Assembly: GCA_021786555.1 (NCBI GenBank)
Contig: JAJYNB010000416.1
Coordinates: 1 to 7,475, forward strand
Direction: 5' to 3'
DNA from: Bacillota bacterium
GTDB lineage: Bacteria; Bacillota; Desulfitobacteriia; Desulfitobacteriales; JAJXUE01
DNA: 7,475 bases
Under the pieces are notes generated by a model, which searched no databases, had not been told where the DNA came from, and was given only the letters and a program-made list of their open reading frames with translations. A program made the translations under genes and the position numbers. Below, piece after piece: positions 1 to 6,938 of this stretch (positions within the stretch are counted from its first letter, which is position 1; each line of letters begins with the position of its first letter).

Positions 1-139
1 GCTTGCGGGGATTATAGTTAAAGTCAGCGCCAATCTTGCTTAGCCCTTCAACCAAACTGCGGGTGACACCATGGTGGCCGTCATACAGAGATTGACTGCC
101 GCCGCCAACGGGATGGGTAAGGACTGTAATCTCCGGCAT
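1..139 (-). CDS. Glycosyltransferase, N-terminal 46 residues only (probable GT4 type), runs off left edge
   Basis: Only the first 46 codons are inside the window. The reading frame begins MPEITVLTHPVGGG and continues with GHHGVTRSLVEGL near residues 21-33 and DFNYNP near 39-44. A first beta strand, a glycine-rich loop, then a helix containing 'VTRxLVEGL' is the usual start of GT-B fold transferases of the GT4 superfamily, and the DFNYNP ending recalls a subgroup I have seen in polysaccharide clusters. The ATG at 139-137 is chosen because a perfect GGAGGT lies 7 nt upstream and because the family-like residues start at once. The start lies inside the 3' end of the preceding transferase gene (59-nt overlap, different frame). 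Donor and acceptor are unknown. The glycosyltransferase call is fairly likely; the exact family is tentative because so little is visible. Confidence 0.72.
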   Translation of the reverse strand, partial: MPEITVLTHPVGGGSQSLYDGHHGVTRSLVEGLSKIGADFNYNPRK

Positions 140-1352
140 TAAAAATACCTCCCTGGGTATGTTTGACTGACGCCATTGCTGTATGCCCTACCAGGCTGAG
201 ATAGAGCTTTTCGTAATCACTGCTGATTTTTTCCCAGGTAAATCTCTTTTGCCAGGCCTCAAAGCCCGCTGCGGCCATTTGTTCCCTTTCCGCAGGGTGG
301 TAATACAGTTCCTCCAGCAGTTTCGCGGCATCCCTCACCCGTACCCTGGAACTCCCCCCGGCCTCTTTGACAGTTGGCAACAACTTGCCCGACTTGCACC
401 ACTCGATGATTTCCGCCGAATTGCCCACATCGCTACTGAGAAACGGAGTCTTGGCTGCAATACATTCGAAAAGAACAAGCGGGGAGCATTCAATGTTGGA
501 GGGAAACAGGAACAGGTCTGCCTGCTTGAAAGCGGCGACAGTTTCTTGCCGCGTCAAGTTCCTAACCATCAGCCTTTTCCCGTCCTTTGCTCTCAAAGCG
601 GACTGATTGAAACTTGCTTCCGCTGCCTCACAGGATTCCGTACAGCCGCCGCCAAAACTGTTGCCAACCAGCAAAAACGTGGTTTCAGTAATCTTGGCGT
701 GTTCGAAAATACTCACTGCTTCCGCGTGCCCTTTTGAACCGGTATGGGAACCGACGTGGAGAAGCAAAAAATGTTCTTTGGGAATGTCAAGGACCTCTCG
801 AATATCCACAGCCGCAGGGGCCAGAAATTCGTCTGCCCCGGCGCCGTTGGGTATTACGACCAGATTTGCAATCCCGTTTTCCCTGGCAAAATTGATATCC
901 CTGTAGTCATTGGAAAGAAATACGTTGCAGTCATACTGCGAGAGCCAGGCTTTCATCGAGCGAAAATAGTCCTGGTATTCAGGCCAATACAAGCCGGAAA
1001 ACCCTGTAGGCACAAAAACCTTTTTGGCCTTGAGCCGGTCCAGAATGGGAAGGGCCAGGTCAGTCGCCCACTGCTGAGCTGCAAAATTCGTAATGACATC
1101 AAAATCAGAGTCTAGGAGAAACTTAGTGTATTTATACGTCTTGCCGGAAAAACCCCTGACCGCATTGCCGGAGATCCTGAAGCCGGCAATTTTCACGCCG
1201 TTAATGACTTTTTCTTTCCGCTCCGGCAGCTTGCTGGTGGCTACGGTGACATCGTGTCCAAGTCTAACCAGCCTCTCGGAAATCTGCTTCACGACTTCCT
1301 GCATGCCGCCAACGGATGGGTGGTAGAATTCAACGGTGTGAAGTATTTTCAA
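81..1352 (-). CDS. GT4-type glycosyltransferase (GT-B fold), 423 aa
   Basis: Retaining GT-B transferase moving a sugar from a nucleotide donor to a growing glycan, presumably at the cytoplasmic side of the membrane. The N-terminus MKILHTVEFYHPSVGGMQ is the typical first strand plus glycine loop of GT4 enzymes. The C-terminal Rossmann domain starts near residue 194 (FLLLHVGS..GSKG). The donor-site E-x7-E motif is E288-E296 in FPSNIECSPLVLFE, followed by TPFLSSDVGNSAEI. The subgroup insert near 230-260 holds a CTESC cysteine pair (C237, C241). The domain naturally ends near residue 386 (YEKLYLSL). Translation starts at TTG 1352-1350, sharing a TTGA overlap with the preceding GT2 stop, with GAGG 4 nt upstream; the family-like N-terminus begins exactly there. 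Odd: the last 19 codons or so overlap the next gene out of frame, giving an unusual Arg/Trp-rich tail. Donor sugar unknown. Confidence 0.9.
   Translation of the reverse strand: MKILHTVEFYHPSVGGMQEVVKQISERLVRLGHDVTVATSKLPERKEKVINGVKIAGFRISGNAVRGFSGKTYKYTKFLLDSDFDVITNFAAQQWATDLALPILDRLKAKKVFVPTGFSGLYWPEYQDYFRSMKAWLSQYDCNVFLSNDYRDINFARENGIANLVVIPNGAGADEFLAPAAVDIREVLDIPKEHFLLLHVGSHTGSKGHAEAVSIFEHAKITETTFLLVGNSFGGGCTESCEAAEASFNQSALRAKDGKRLMVRNLTRQETVAAFKQADLFLFPSNIECSPLVLFECIAAKTPFLSSDVGNSAEIIEWCKSGKLLPTVKEAGGSSRVRVRDAAKLLEELYYHPAEREQMAAAGFEAWQKRFTWEKISSDYEKLYLSLVGHTAMASVKHTQGGIFNAGDYSPYPSRWRRQSISV
147..154 (-). promoter_or_regulatory. Strong ribosome-binding site for the left-edge glycosyltransferase
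   Basis: On the minus strand the bases read AGGGAGGT, followed by a 7-nt A/T-rich spacer and ATG at 139-137. This is close to ideal complementarity with the 3' end of 16S rRNA. It lies inside the coding sequence of the preceding GT4-type gene, so translation of the downstream gene can start independently within the upstream frame. It decides the start of the downstream gene. Confidence 0.8.
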
Positions 1353-2323
1353 CCTTCCTCATACCCCTTTTCCCCAAGCACAGTATCGCATGGCTGCCGC
1401 GATTTGTTGCAGTAGAAATTAGCCAGACGCTTAAAAGGCCGGGCACGCTTCCGCAAAATCCTTCTGGGAATGCCCAAGGCCCTGCTCATCCTGTCAGCAG
1501 CCTCTGAGACTAAACGGACCATTTCTTCGCTGCAGGGTTCGTGGGACACCCGCCAAAAGACTCCGTGTACCAGGCAGGCCAAATCCAGGGCAGCTTGACC
1601 GGGAACTAAACTCCCGTCTGCAGCCCAGGTCAGGTTCTCGGCGCATATACTTATCACCTTGTCACGAAACGGGTTAGGTGCACGTCTGGAAATACTCCCC
1701 GGCACCTCCCGGTAAATCTCAAGTATCTGCGGCAAGTTAGCCACATCAAACTCCCGGGCTATTCTGGACCATAGTTCGTAGTCTTCCGGGGGCTGTCTGT
1801 CCGGATCGGTAGAATACAGACCCACTTTGTCCAAAGCGCTTTTCCTAATCATTACCGAGCTGTGCACAAATGGATTATTAAATATCAGGTCGAACTTCAG
1901 AACCTCGTTTTCTGTCGGGTGCATGTGGGCCCTCTGCGAAGGTCTCTCCTCCTCCCAAATCTCTGCCCAGGCGCCAACCAAGCCGCACCTCTCATGCTGC
2001 TCCAGAAAATCCACCTGTTTCGCAAACCGCTCCGGGTAAGCCATATCGTCGTGGTCCTGCCTGGCAATGTATTTCCCTCTGGTCAGTTTAATGCCATTGT
2101 TAAGTGCTGCAGCCAAACCCTGATTGGGTTGATTGAATGCCCTGATTCTTCTGTCAGCATAGCTTTCAATGATGCCGGCTGTGGAGTCGGTTGACCCGTC
2201 ATCGATGATGATCAGTTCAAAATCCGTAAAGGTTTGCGCCAGGATGCTGTCAATTGACTGTCTAAGATAGTCCTCTCCGTTATACACGGCCAGTACAGCG
2301 CTGACCAGGGAAAGCTTGCTCAT
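1349..2323 (-). CDS. Family 2 glycosyltransferase, 324 aa
   Basis: Inverting GT-A fold transferase. The sequence shows the GT2 order: SAVLAVYNGEDYLRQSIDSIL at residues 8-28, the nucleotide-contacting IIDDGSTDST (39-48), NQGLAAALNNGI near 67-78, a metal-binding DxD-type motif in the form DHDD (90-93), VHSSVMIRKSAL (153-164), and an acidic ED at 180-181 in PEDYELWSRI, where the catalytic base of GT2 enzymes usually sits. After about residue 210 the C-terminal 110 residues are less conserved, with a basic stretch RRILRKRARPFKRL (287-300) that might lie against the membrane. No transmembrane segment is evident. The ATG at 2323 overlaps the preceding GT2 stop by 4 nt (ATGA), and a G-rich site, GGGGGTGGG, lies just upstream, so translation is probably coupled. 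Donor and acceptor cannot be inferred; sugar addition in a surface glycan is the likely role. Confidence 0.92.
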   Translation of the reverse strand: MSKLSLVSAVLAVYNGEDYLRQSIDSILAQTFTDFELIIIDDGSTDSTAGIIESYADRRIRAFNQPNQGLAAALNNGIKLTRGKYIARQDHDDMAYPERFAKQVDFLEQHERCGLVGAWAEIWEEERPSQRAHMHPTENEVLKFDLIFNNPFVHSSVMIRKSALDKVGLYSTDPDRQPPEDYELWSRIAREFDVANLPQILEIYREVPGSISRRAPNPFRDKVISICAENLTWAADGSLVPGQAALDLACLVHGVFWRVSHEPCSEEMVRLVSEAADRMSRALGIPRRILRKRARPFKRLANFYCNKSRQPCDTVLGEKGYEEG

Positions 2324-3222
2324 ATTCCCACCCCCGCCTCTATTGCCTCTTTGGTAGATGCTCCGTTCATCAGTGCCCTGTTCAGATAATCCTCCAGGCT
2401 CATTCCGCTTTTAGGCAGGCGGGAATATTCCCTGGCCAGGTAGGCATAATTATGCCGGATGAAAATCCTGCCATAGCGGCTTAAAGGATCGGATCCCAGC
2501 AACTGCAAATAAGCTTTGTGCAGGGCGAAGAGCTGCTCGGGAAAAGGCCCGCTGCTGCTCTCGGTACTGTCCTGTCCGGTATGACAGCGGTATTTGACAT
2601 AGGCTTCCTTTAACACAATCACGCTGCCCTGTCCTGCAATATCGAGCAGAAAGGGCCTGTCGGCGACTTTGCCATACACTTCCCACTTTATTGGCACGGC
2701 CTTAAAAAATTCGCTCAGGTAGACAGTGGAACCAAAATGAAACGGAAAACCGTCGTAGAGCAAGGCGGCAAAATCCTTGGCAGCTGGACAGTGGACATGT
2801 TCACCCTTGAAGCGGGGCCAGTTGCGGGAGGAAGGGCGCTCTTCGAAGCTCATGCCTGAACCGATCAAGACAGCGTTGCGGTATTTCTCCGCTAAAGCCA
2901 GGGCCGTACTTATATAGTCCGGGTGGAGCAGGTCATCATCGTGAAACACCATGACCCATTCCCGTTGGGCCAACTCTTTGGCCCTGGCAAAATTCTCCGC
3001 TGCACCAAGATTCCTGTCGCTGCGGTTGACTCTCACCCCAAACTCCTTAAACTCACAAACCACCTGGGAAGTGTGGTCCGTACTGCCGTTGTCGAGCACT
3101 GTGATGGGAATTTTGCCTATGCTCTGCCGGCACAAACTCGCAAGGGTTTCCTTTAAGAAAGCAGCTCGATTATGAGTGAGGACAATGATTTCGATGCATT
3201 CACTTGGCGCTTTCATCCTCAT
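2320..3222 (-). CDS. Family 2 glycosyltransferase, 300 aa
   Basis: GT-A fold enzyme of the GT2 superfamily. Visible motifs are EIIVLTHNRAAFLKETLASL (11-30), TVLDNGSTDHT (41-51, nucleotide site), NRSDRNLGAAENFARA (66-81), and the metal-binding HDDD at 94-97 in VFHDDDLLHPDYI. ADRPFLLDIA (187-196) occupies the usual place of the acceptor-side catalytic acid. Length suits a single catalytic domain with no membrane segments. Two starts are possible, ATG 3222 and ATG 3216 (MRMK). The first is preferred because AAAGGA sits 5 nt before it. With that start the gene overlaps the end of the family-10 transferase gene by 23 nt in another frame; its own stop overlaps the next GT2 start by 4 nt. It differs strongly from the other two GT2 proteins here, so it is not a recent duplicate. 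Donor and acceptor unknown. Confidence 0.92.
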   Translation of the reverse strand: MRMKAPSECIEIIVLTHNRAAFLKETLASLCRQSIGKIPITVLDNGSTDHTSQVVCEFKEFGVRVNRSDRNLGAAENFARAKELAQREWVMVFHDDDLLHPDYISTALALAEKYRNAVLIGSGMSFEERPSSRNWPRFKGEHVHCPAAKDFAALLYDGFPFHFGSTVYLSEFFKAVPIKWEVYGKVADRPFLLDIAGQGSVIVLKEAYVKYRCHTGQDSTESSSGPFPEQLFALHKAYLQLLGSDPLSRYGRIFIRHNYAYLAREYSRLPKSGMSLEDYLNRALMNGASTKEAIEAGVGI

Positions 3223-4294
3223 AACCGTCCTTTGTCAGCATAATGTCCCTGATGAACCGGGCAAAGCCGGCAAAACTGTGCAGCCGGCCTGGGGCGCCGG
3301 CGAGAAATCTCCTGCCTGACCCTAAGAGATCCGCGGCCTCTTTTTCCGTCAGGCTGTCGAGATACAGTGCCAGATTCTGCCAGGAGCCAAACTGCCTCAC
3401 GTCAATGAAAGCCTCTCCGGTTATATGCTCCTGCACATCCGGCGCTCCCAGGTAGACTGGAATTACCCCGGCTACAAAGCAGTCGATGATTTTTTCAGTT
3501 ATATAACCAGGGTATGAGAGGTTTTCAAAGCAGAGCGCGAACTTGTAAGCGGCAATGGTACGGATCTTATCCGCACACGGCCGAGGGTGCAAATGGCTAA
3601 GAGTATCCCGCAGTCTTTCCTGCCAGTACCGGGGCAAGCGCCCCGGCTCATTCCAGCCGTACCCGAACAGGTCCAAACCTGCTGAGGCAAAAAACTCAAT
3701 GGCTTCGAGCCTTTTAGTATGAAGTTCAGATTGGATGGCCAAAGCCCTGGTCCCGGACTGGACCCCGGCTGCAGTTTCGGCTTCTGCAGGCTGGAAGTGC
3801 TTGTTGGCTGCTACCATGACCAGGTTTTTCCGCTCTGCCCAGGGTAACAAAGGCAGAACATCTTCCAGGTGATAGCTGGGAAACCTGAGGCGATAATTCC
3901 GGCCTGAGTCAGCCGCAAACGTCTTTATGGCCCCCCCAAACAGCACCCGGCGCTCAAAGACCGGTGCAAGTTCCGGCAGCTTGTCATAAAAGGCATAGGC
4001 GAAAAGCGGGGATTCCAGGCCTGTCAGCACAGCAGGTTTTGCTCCCCTGCCGATTAGTTCCCGCCCCAGGCCTGAATCCAGCTCCTGCAGCACCAGGACT
4101 TCTTTGGCACTCCATTTGCCTTTTTTCACTTTGGCCAGGGCCACATCCCCTGTAACGGTCTCATATCCGTCCAGCTTGACCAGATCGGCAAACTGCGGCA
4201 TCCAGGCTGCCCCAGGAAACCTTTTTGCCCACTCCCGGTTCAAAACCCGGTTGGCGTGAAATTCGCCAATATCAGTGCAGAGCGCTATTTTCAT
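3200..4294 (-). CDS. Family 10 glycosyltransferase (alpha-1,3-fucosyltransferase-like), 364 aa
   Basis: GT10 enzymes transfer L-fucose from GDP-fucose, usually to GlcNAc. The diagnostic C-terminal signature is plain: DKIRTIAAYKFALCFENLSYPG at 242-263 runs into YITEK (264-268) and VAGVIPVYLGAPDVQEHI (274-291). This closely resembles Helicobacter alpha-1,3-fucosyltransferases as I remember them. In the N-terminal half, GLESPL (92-97) matches the ESP motif whose glutamate is the catalytic base in vertebrate FUT9-type enzymes, so E94 is the candidate base. Both halves of the GT-B fold seem present, and there are no C-terminal heptad repeats of the H. pylori kind and no signal or membrane anchor. 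ATG 4294 directly follows the TAA of the preceding GT2, with GGGGTG 5 nt upstream: coupled translation. The fold and family are confident; fucose as donor is a family inference, and the acceptor is unknown. Confidence 0.88.
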   Translation of the reverse strand: MKIALCTDIGEFHANRVLNREWAKRFPGAAWMPQFADLVKLDGYETVTGDVALAKVKKGKWSAKEVLVLQELDSGLGRELIGRGAKPAVLTGLESPLFAYAFYDKLPELAPVFERRVLFGGAIKTFAADSGRNYRLRFPSYHLEDVLPLLPWAERKNLVMVAANKHFQPAEAETAAGVQSGTRALAIQSELHTKRLEAIEFFASAGLDLFGYGWNEPGRLPRYWQERLRDTLSHLHPRPCADKIRTIAAYKFALCFENLSYPGYITEKIIDCFVAGVIPVYLGAPDVQEHITGEAFIDVRQFGSWQNLALYLDSLTEKEAADLLGSGRRFLAGAPGRLHSFAGFARFIRDIMLTKDGYEDESAK

Positions 4295-5128
4295 TTAATC
4301 ACCCCGCTCAGGCCCGGAGAATCCGGGTACATATTGCCTTAACAAGGCAAAACTGGCCGCGGCATGGATCTGGCACTGTGAATATTCCTTTATTGCCTCT
4401 AACTGAGACACCTGCAGCCAGGCAGTCAAAAAGTCCCGCCGCAGTTCTTCTTTCAGGTTATTGGCCAGCAGGGTATACCCGAAAAAGGAGTAAACGTAAC
4501 TCAGGGGTTCTGCCGGGGGGAGGTGCTCATCAGAGAAAAACACCCCTTTTCCTGTCAGGCAGACTATGATGTTTTGATTTCTTGCAACTTCAAACAGGAT
4601 GGCCAGGTGCGGAAAGCATGAGATCAGATTGTCGTATCCTGCCCGGATATAGGGCATTACCTTTGCGCTGCGGTAGATTACCTGGCTGATTAATCCCAGT
4701 CCGTCTCCAACCTTCTGCAAGAGCTGTGCCTGATCCAACTCAACAACCTCTTCCTGCTGCTGGAGGTTATGGGTAAGATACACCAGGTCGCAGCCTGTAT
4801 GCCTGTCAAGCAGGTCAAACACCCTGTTTAGTGCGCCGGGTTTTAGCAAGTCGTCATCACTTAAGAGCCAGATGTAATCCGCCCGGTCACAATACAGAAA
4901 GCCGGCAAGGATATTGGGGTTAGGCCCGATGTTACAGGGATTGCGTATATAGGCGAAATTCGACTCGGCACAAAACCGCCTGACTTCATCATAACTGGTC
5001 TGGTTCGAACAATTGTCCTGCACAAGCACCTCGAGTTCGCCGGGCCCAGCATAGGCCTTTAACATCCTGATCTGGCGCAGCAAGCTTGCAGCCCTGTTAT
5101 AACTGGGTATATACACCAGTAGTTTCAT
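4295..5128 (-). CDS. Family 2 glycosyltransferase, 277 aa
   Basis: GT-A fold, GT2 superfamily. It opens with MKLLVYIPSYNRAASLLRQI, then VLVQDNCSNQTS (34-45) as nucleotide site, NPCNIGPNPNILAGF (63-77), and the metal-binding SDDD at 90-93 in YIWLLSDDDLLKPGAL. This arrangement recalls the dideoxyhexose-type transferases of O-antigen clusters such as RfbV, though that is a resemblance and not a substrate call. FPHLAILFEVAR (172-183) may form part of the acceptor side; the usual ED pair is not obvious in the C-terminal half, so the catalytic acid is uncertain. No membrane span is seen. ATG 5128 has GGAG 8 nt upstream and follows the ThDP enzyme gene after 30 nt, the widest gap in the window. The stop TAA touches the ATG of the family-10 transferase. 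Confidence 0.88.
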   Translation of the reverse strand: MKLLVYIPSYNRAASLLRQIRMLKAYAGPGELEVLVQDNCSNQTSYDEVRRFCAESNFAYIRNPCNIGPNPNILAGFLYCDRADYIWLLSDDDLLKPGALNRVFDLLDRHTGCDLVYLTHNLQQQEEVVELDQAQLLQKVGDGLGLISQVIYRSAKVMPYIRAGYDNLISCFPHLAILFEVARNQNIIVCLTGKGVFFSDEHLPPAEPLSYVYSFFGYTLLANNLKEELRRDFLTAWLQVSQLEAIKEYSQCQIHAAASFALLRQYVPGFSGPERGD

Positions 5129-5158
5129 GGCACCTGCTCCAAAGTTGTCCTGTTCCCC

Positions 5159-6922
5159 TCAGTCAGGAACACCGTCTACAAGGTCAATCAGCATGAGTTT
5201 TTGCAATTCTTCCCTGTCCAGGTAAGGAGACATATCTTCAATCGGATGGTTGACAGTCAGCTTGGGGTTTACCCAGGAGGTTTGTTCCAGTTTTACCTCG
5301 ACGAAGGCGGGACCCGGGTCAGCCATGGCCCTGGCGATTGTCTCCTCCGCCCCTGCCGGCGTGTCAATCAGGTAGGTTGCGGAAACCCCGTAAGCCGACG
5401 CAAGCTTCACCAGGTCCGGGCAGTTATAACCGATAACAGTGGCCTGCCAGCGCCCCTCAAAGTACATGTCCTGAAACTGCCTGACCATGCCCAGACAGGA
5501 GTTGTTCATAACAAAAACCTTTACTGACAGGTTATGCTGGACGAGAGTATCAAGTTCCTGGATATTGACCTGTATCCCCCCGTCACCCGAGATGACAATA
5601 ACCCTCCTGCCTGTCTTGGCAGCCCCCAGAGCGGCCGGGAGCGCAAACCCCATGGCTCCCATCCCCCCCGAGATCAACATCCTTTGGCCCGTTTTAAGTT
5701 TGAAGGACTGGGCAGCCCACATTTGGTTCTGGCCCACATCCAGACAGATTATATCCCCCGGGCGGCAATGCCGGGACAGTATCTCCATCATCCGGTTCGG
5801 GTTGATCCGGGTCTCTTCACTCACCGGAGCACAGGGGAACCGCTCCTTGTAGTCTTGAATCAGAGCATACCAGTCCCGCAAATCCGGCTTGTTGAAGCTC
5901 CTTAAACGCCTGTTCAGTTCAAGCACGAACTGCAGCAGGTCGTAGTTTACCGCTATATCTGTCTTCACTTTCGCATCAAGTTCATGCGGGTCTATATCCA
6001 CCTGGACCTTTACAGCGCCCCGGGTAAAGCTTTCAGGCCTGGTACCCGTCTGCCTGGTATCCAGCCTTGAGCCCAGGATCAGCAGAAAGTCGGCGTTGGC
6101 CAGGGCCAGGTTGCTGTAACGGTTGCCGTATGCCCCGATCATCCCCAGAAAATTCGGGCTGTCATGGGGTACTGCGTCCAGGCCCATGAGAGAAGTGACG
6201 ACGGGTAAGCCGGTTTTTTGCAAAAACCGCTGCAGTTCTTCACAGGCGCCGGAAGTCCTGACTCCGCCTCCGGCCAAAACCACAGGCCGTTTGGCATTGG
6301 CCATGAGCCTTATAATCCCGGCAAAATCAACGGACTTGATGGACTGTGCCTGCCGCCCTTGAAACTCCTCACTCTCACAAAAACCTGCCAGCTTTTCCGG
6401 TTCTATCCCGGCCCGCTGCACGTTCATGGGCAGGTCCAGCAGGACCGGGCCGGGCCTGCCGTTTCGGGCCAGGTATACGGCTTTCTCCAGGTGATATCTT
6501 ATTGTTAACGGGTCAACCACCATTTCAGCGTATTTGGTGAGCGGTTTGACAACGCTTACGATGTCTGTTTCCTGAAAACCAAGCTGGCGCAGGGGCCTGT
6601 CAAACTTGTACTCATAGGTGTTGACCTGTCCTGTAATGAACAGGCAGGGAACAGAGTCAAAATAACAGCTGCCGATGCCTGTAAGCAGGTTTAAGGCTCC
6701 CGGCCCGCTGGTAGCCATCGCTACGCCCAAATTGCCGCTTGAGCGGGCATAGGCCTCCGCCGCAAAGGCAGCGGCCTGTTCATGGTGTACAGCCATACAG
6801 GCGATATCACTTCTGCCGTACATGGAATCCGCCAGGTGGGTGATGGCCCCGCCGATAAATTCAAATACGCACCCTACCCCTTCCTTCACCAAAAAATCAA
6901 TCACATAATCCGACAGCTTCAC
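5159..6922 (-). CDS. Thiamine-diphosphate-dependent enzyme of the acetolactate synthase superfamily, 587 aa, probably a sugar-modifying carboligase
   Basis: All three domains of the ALS/pyruvate decarboxylase family are present. The Pyr domain has GGA at 24-26, catalytic Glu E48 in HHEQAAAFAAEAYAR, TSGPGALNLLTGI (71-83) and FQETDIV (116-122). The central domain spans roughly 200-340 (VVLAGGGVR at 214-222). The PP domain has GGMGAMGFALPAALGAA (419-435) and the ThDP/Mg site GDGG (446-449) to NN (473-474). Against housekeeping IlvB: extra residues (YEYKFDRPLRQLG) precede FQETDIV, F483 replaces the tryptophan of the usual QWQ, the C-terminus reads HPIEDMSPYLDREEL, and no small regulatory subunit gene adjoins. 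Between an SDR and transferases, a role like YerE (pyruvate-derived acetyl transfer to a CDP-keto-sugar) is plausible but unproven. GTG 6922 is the start, 7 nt after the SDR stop, with AGGGGGTGA upstream. An old ALS paralogue is the alternative. Confidence 0.9.
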   Translation of the reverse strand: MKLSDYVIDFLVKEGVGCVFEFIGGAITHLADSMYGRSDIACMAVHHEQAAAFAAEAYARSSGNLGVAMATSGPGALNLLTGIGSCYFDSVPCLFITGQVNTYEYKFDRPLRQLGFQETDIVSVVKPLTKYAEMVVDPLTIRYHLEKAVYLARNGRPGPVLLDLPMNVQRAGIEPEKLAGFCESEEFQGRQAQSIKSVDFAGIIRLMANAKRPVVLAGGGVRTSGACEELQRFLQKTGLPVVTSLMGLDAVPHDSPNFLGMIGAYGNRYSNLALANADFLLILGSRLDTRQTGTRPESFTRGAVKVQVDIDPHELDAKVKTDIAVNYDLLQFVLELNRRLRSFNKPDLRDWYALIQDYKERFPCAPVSEETRINPNRMMEILSRHCRPGDIICLDVGQNQMWAAQSFKLKTGQRMLISGGMGAMGFALPAALGAAKTGRRVIVISGDGGIQVNIQELDTLVQHNLSVKVFVMNNSCLGMVRQFQDMYFEGRWQATVIGYNCPDLVKLASAYGVSATYLIDTPAGAEETIARAMADPGPAFVEVKLEQTSWVNPKLTVNHPIEDMSPYLDREELQKLMLIDLVDGVPD

Positions 6923-6929
6923 TCCATTT

Positions 6930-6938
6930 TCACCCCCT
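6930..6938 (-). promoter_or_regulatory. Ribosome-binding site of the ThDP enzyme, overlapping the SDR stop codon
   Basis: The minus strand reads AGGGGGTGA, whose final TGA is the stop codon of the SDR gene; 7 nt later comes GTG at 6922-6920. The long match to the anti-Shine-Dalgarno sequence supports the GTG start. An ATG at 6927-6925 lies closer but opens a frame of only ATG GAG TGA, so it cannot be the start. The arrangement would bring ribosomes finishing the SDR directly onto the next start. Confidence 0.75.

Noticed and set aside
183..737. Open frame of 184 codons on the plus strand opposite the GT4-type gene
   Set aside because: It is fully antisense to a well-supported transferase, lacks a recognisable motif or a convincing ribosome-binding site, and similar plus-strand frames occur opposite most genes here, as expected from codon bias.
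2450..2686. Minus-strand 78-codon frame inside the 300-aa GT2 gene
   Set aside because: It is an out-of-frame shadow within a gene whose own frame carries all GT2 motifs.
5129..5158. Possible promoter or terminator in the 30-nt gap
   Set aside because: It is too short for a promoter plus leader, and has no inverted repeat or T run; it only holds the ribosome-binding site of the next GT2 gene.
5201..5905. Several overlapping plus-strand frames of about 108-123 codons opposite the ThDP enzyme
   Set aside because: They lie opposite conserved catalytic parts of the ThDP enzyme, show no family motif, and contradict the uniform minus-strand gene order.
5159..6922. Naming the ThDP enzyme ilvB (acetolactate synthase large subunit)
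   Set aside because: No ilvN or ilvC neighbour, F483 at the usual Trp site, an altered C-terminus and the glycan context make the branched-chain amino-acid role doubtful, so no gene symbol is given.
6925..6927. ATG as start of the ThDP enzyme
   Set aside because: That frame reads ATG GAG TGA and stops; the GTG at 6922 begins the family-like protein.
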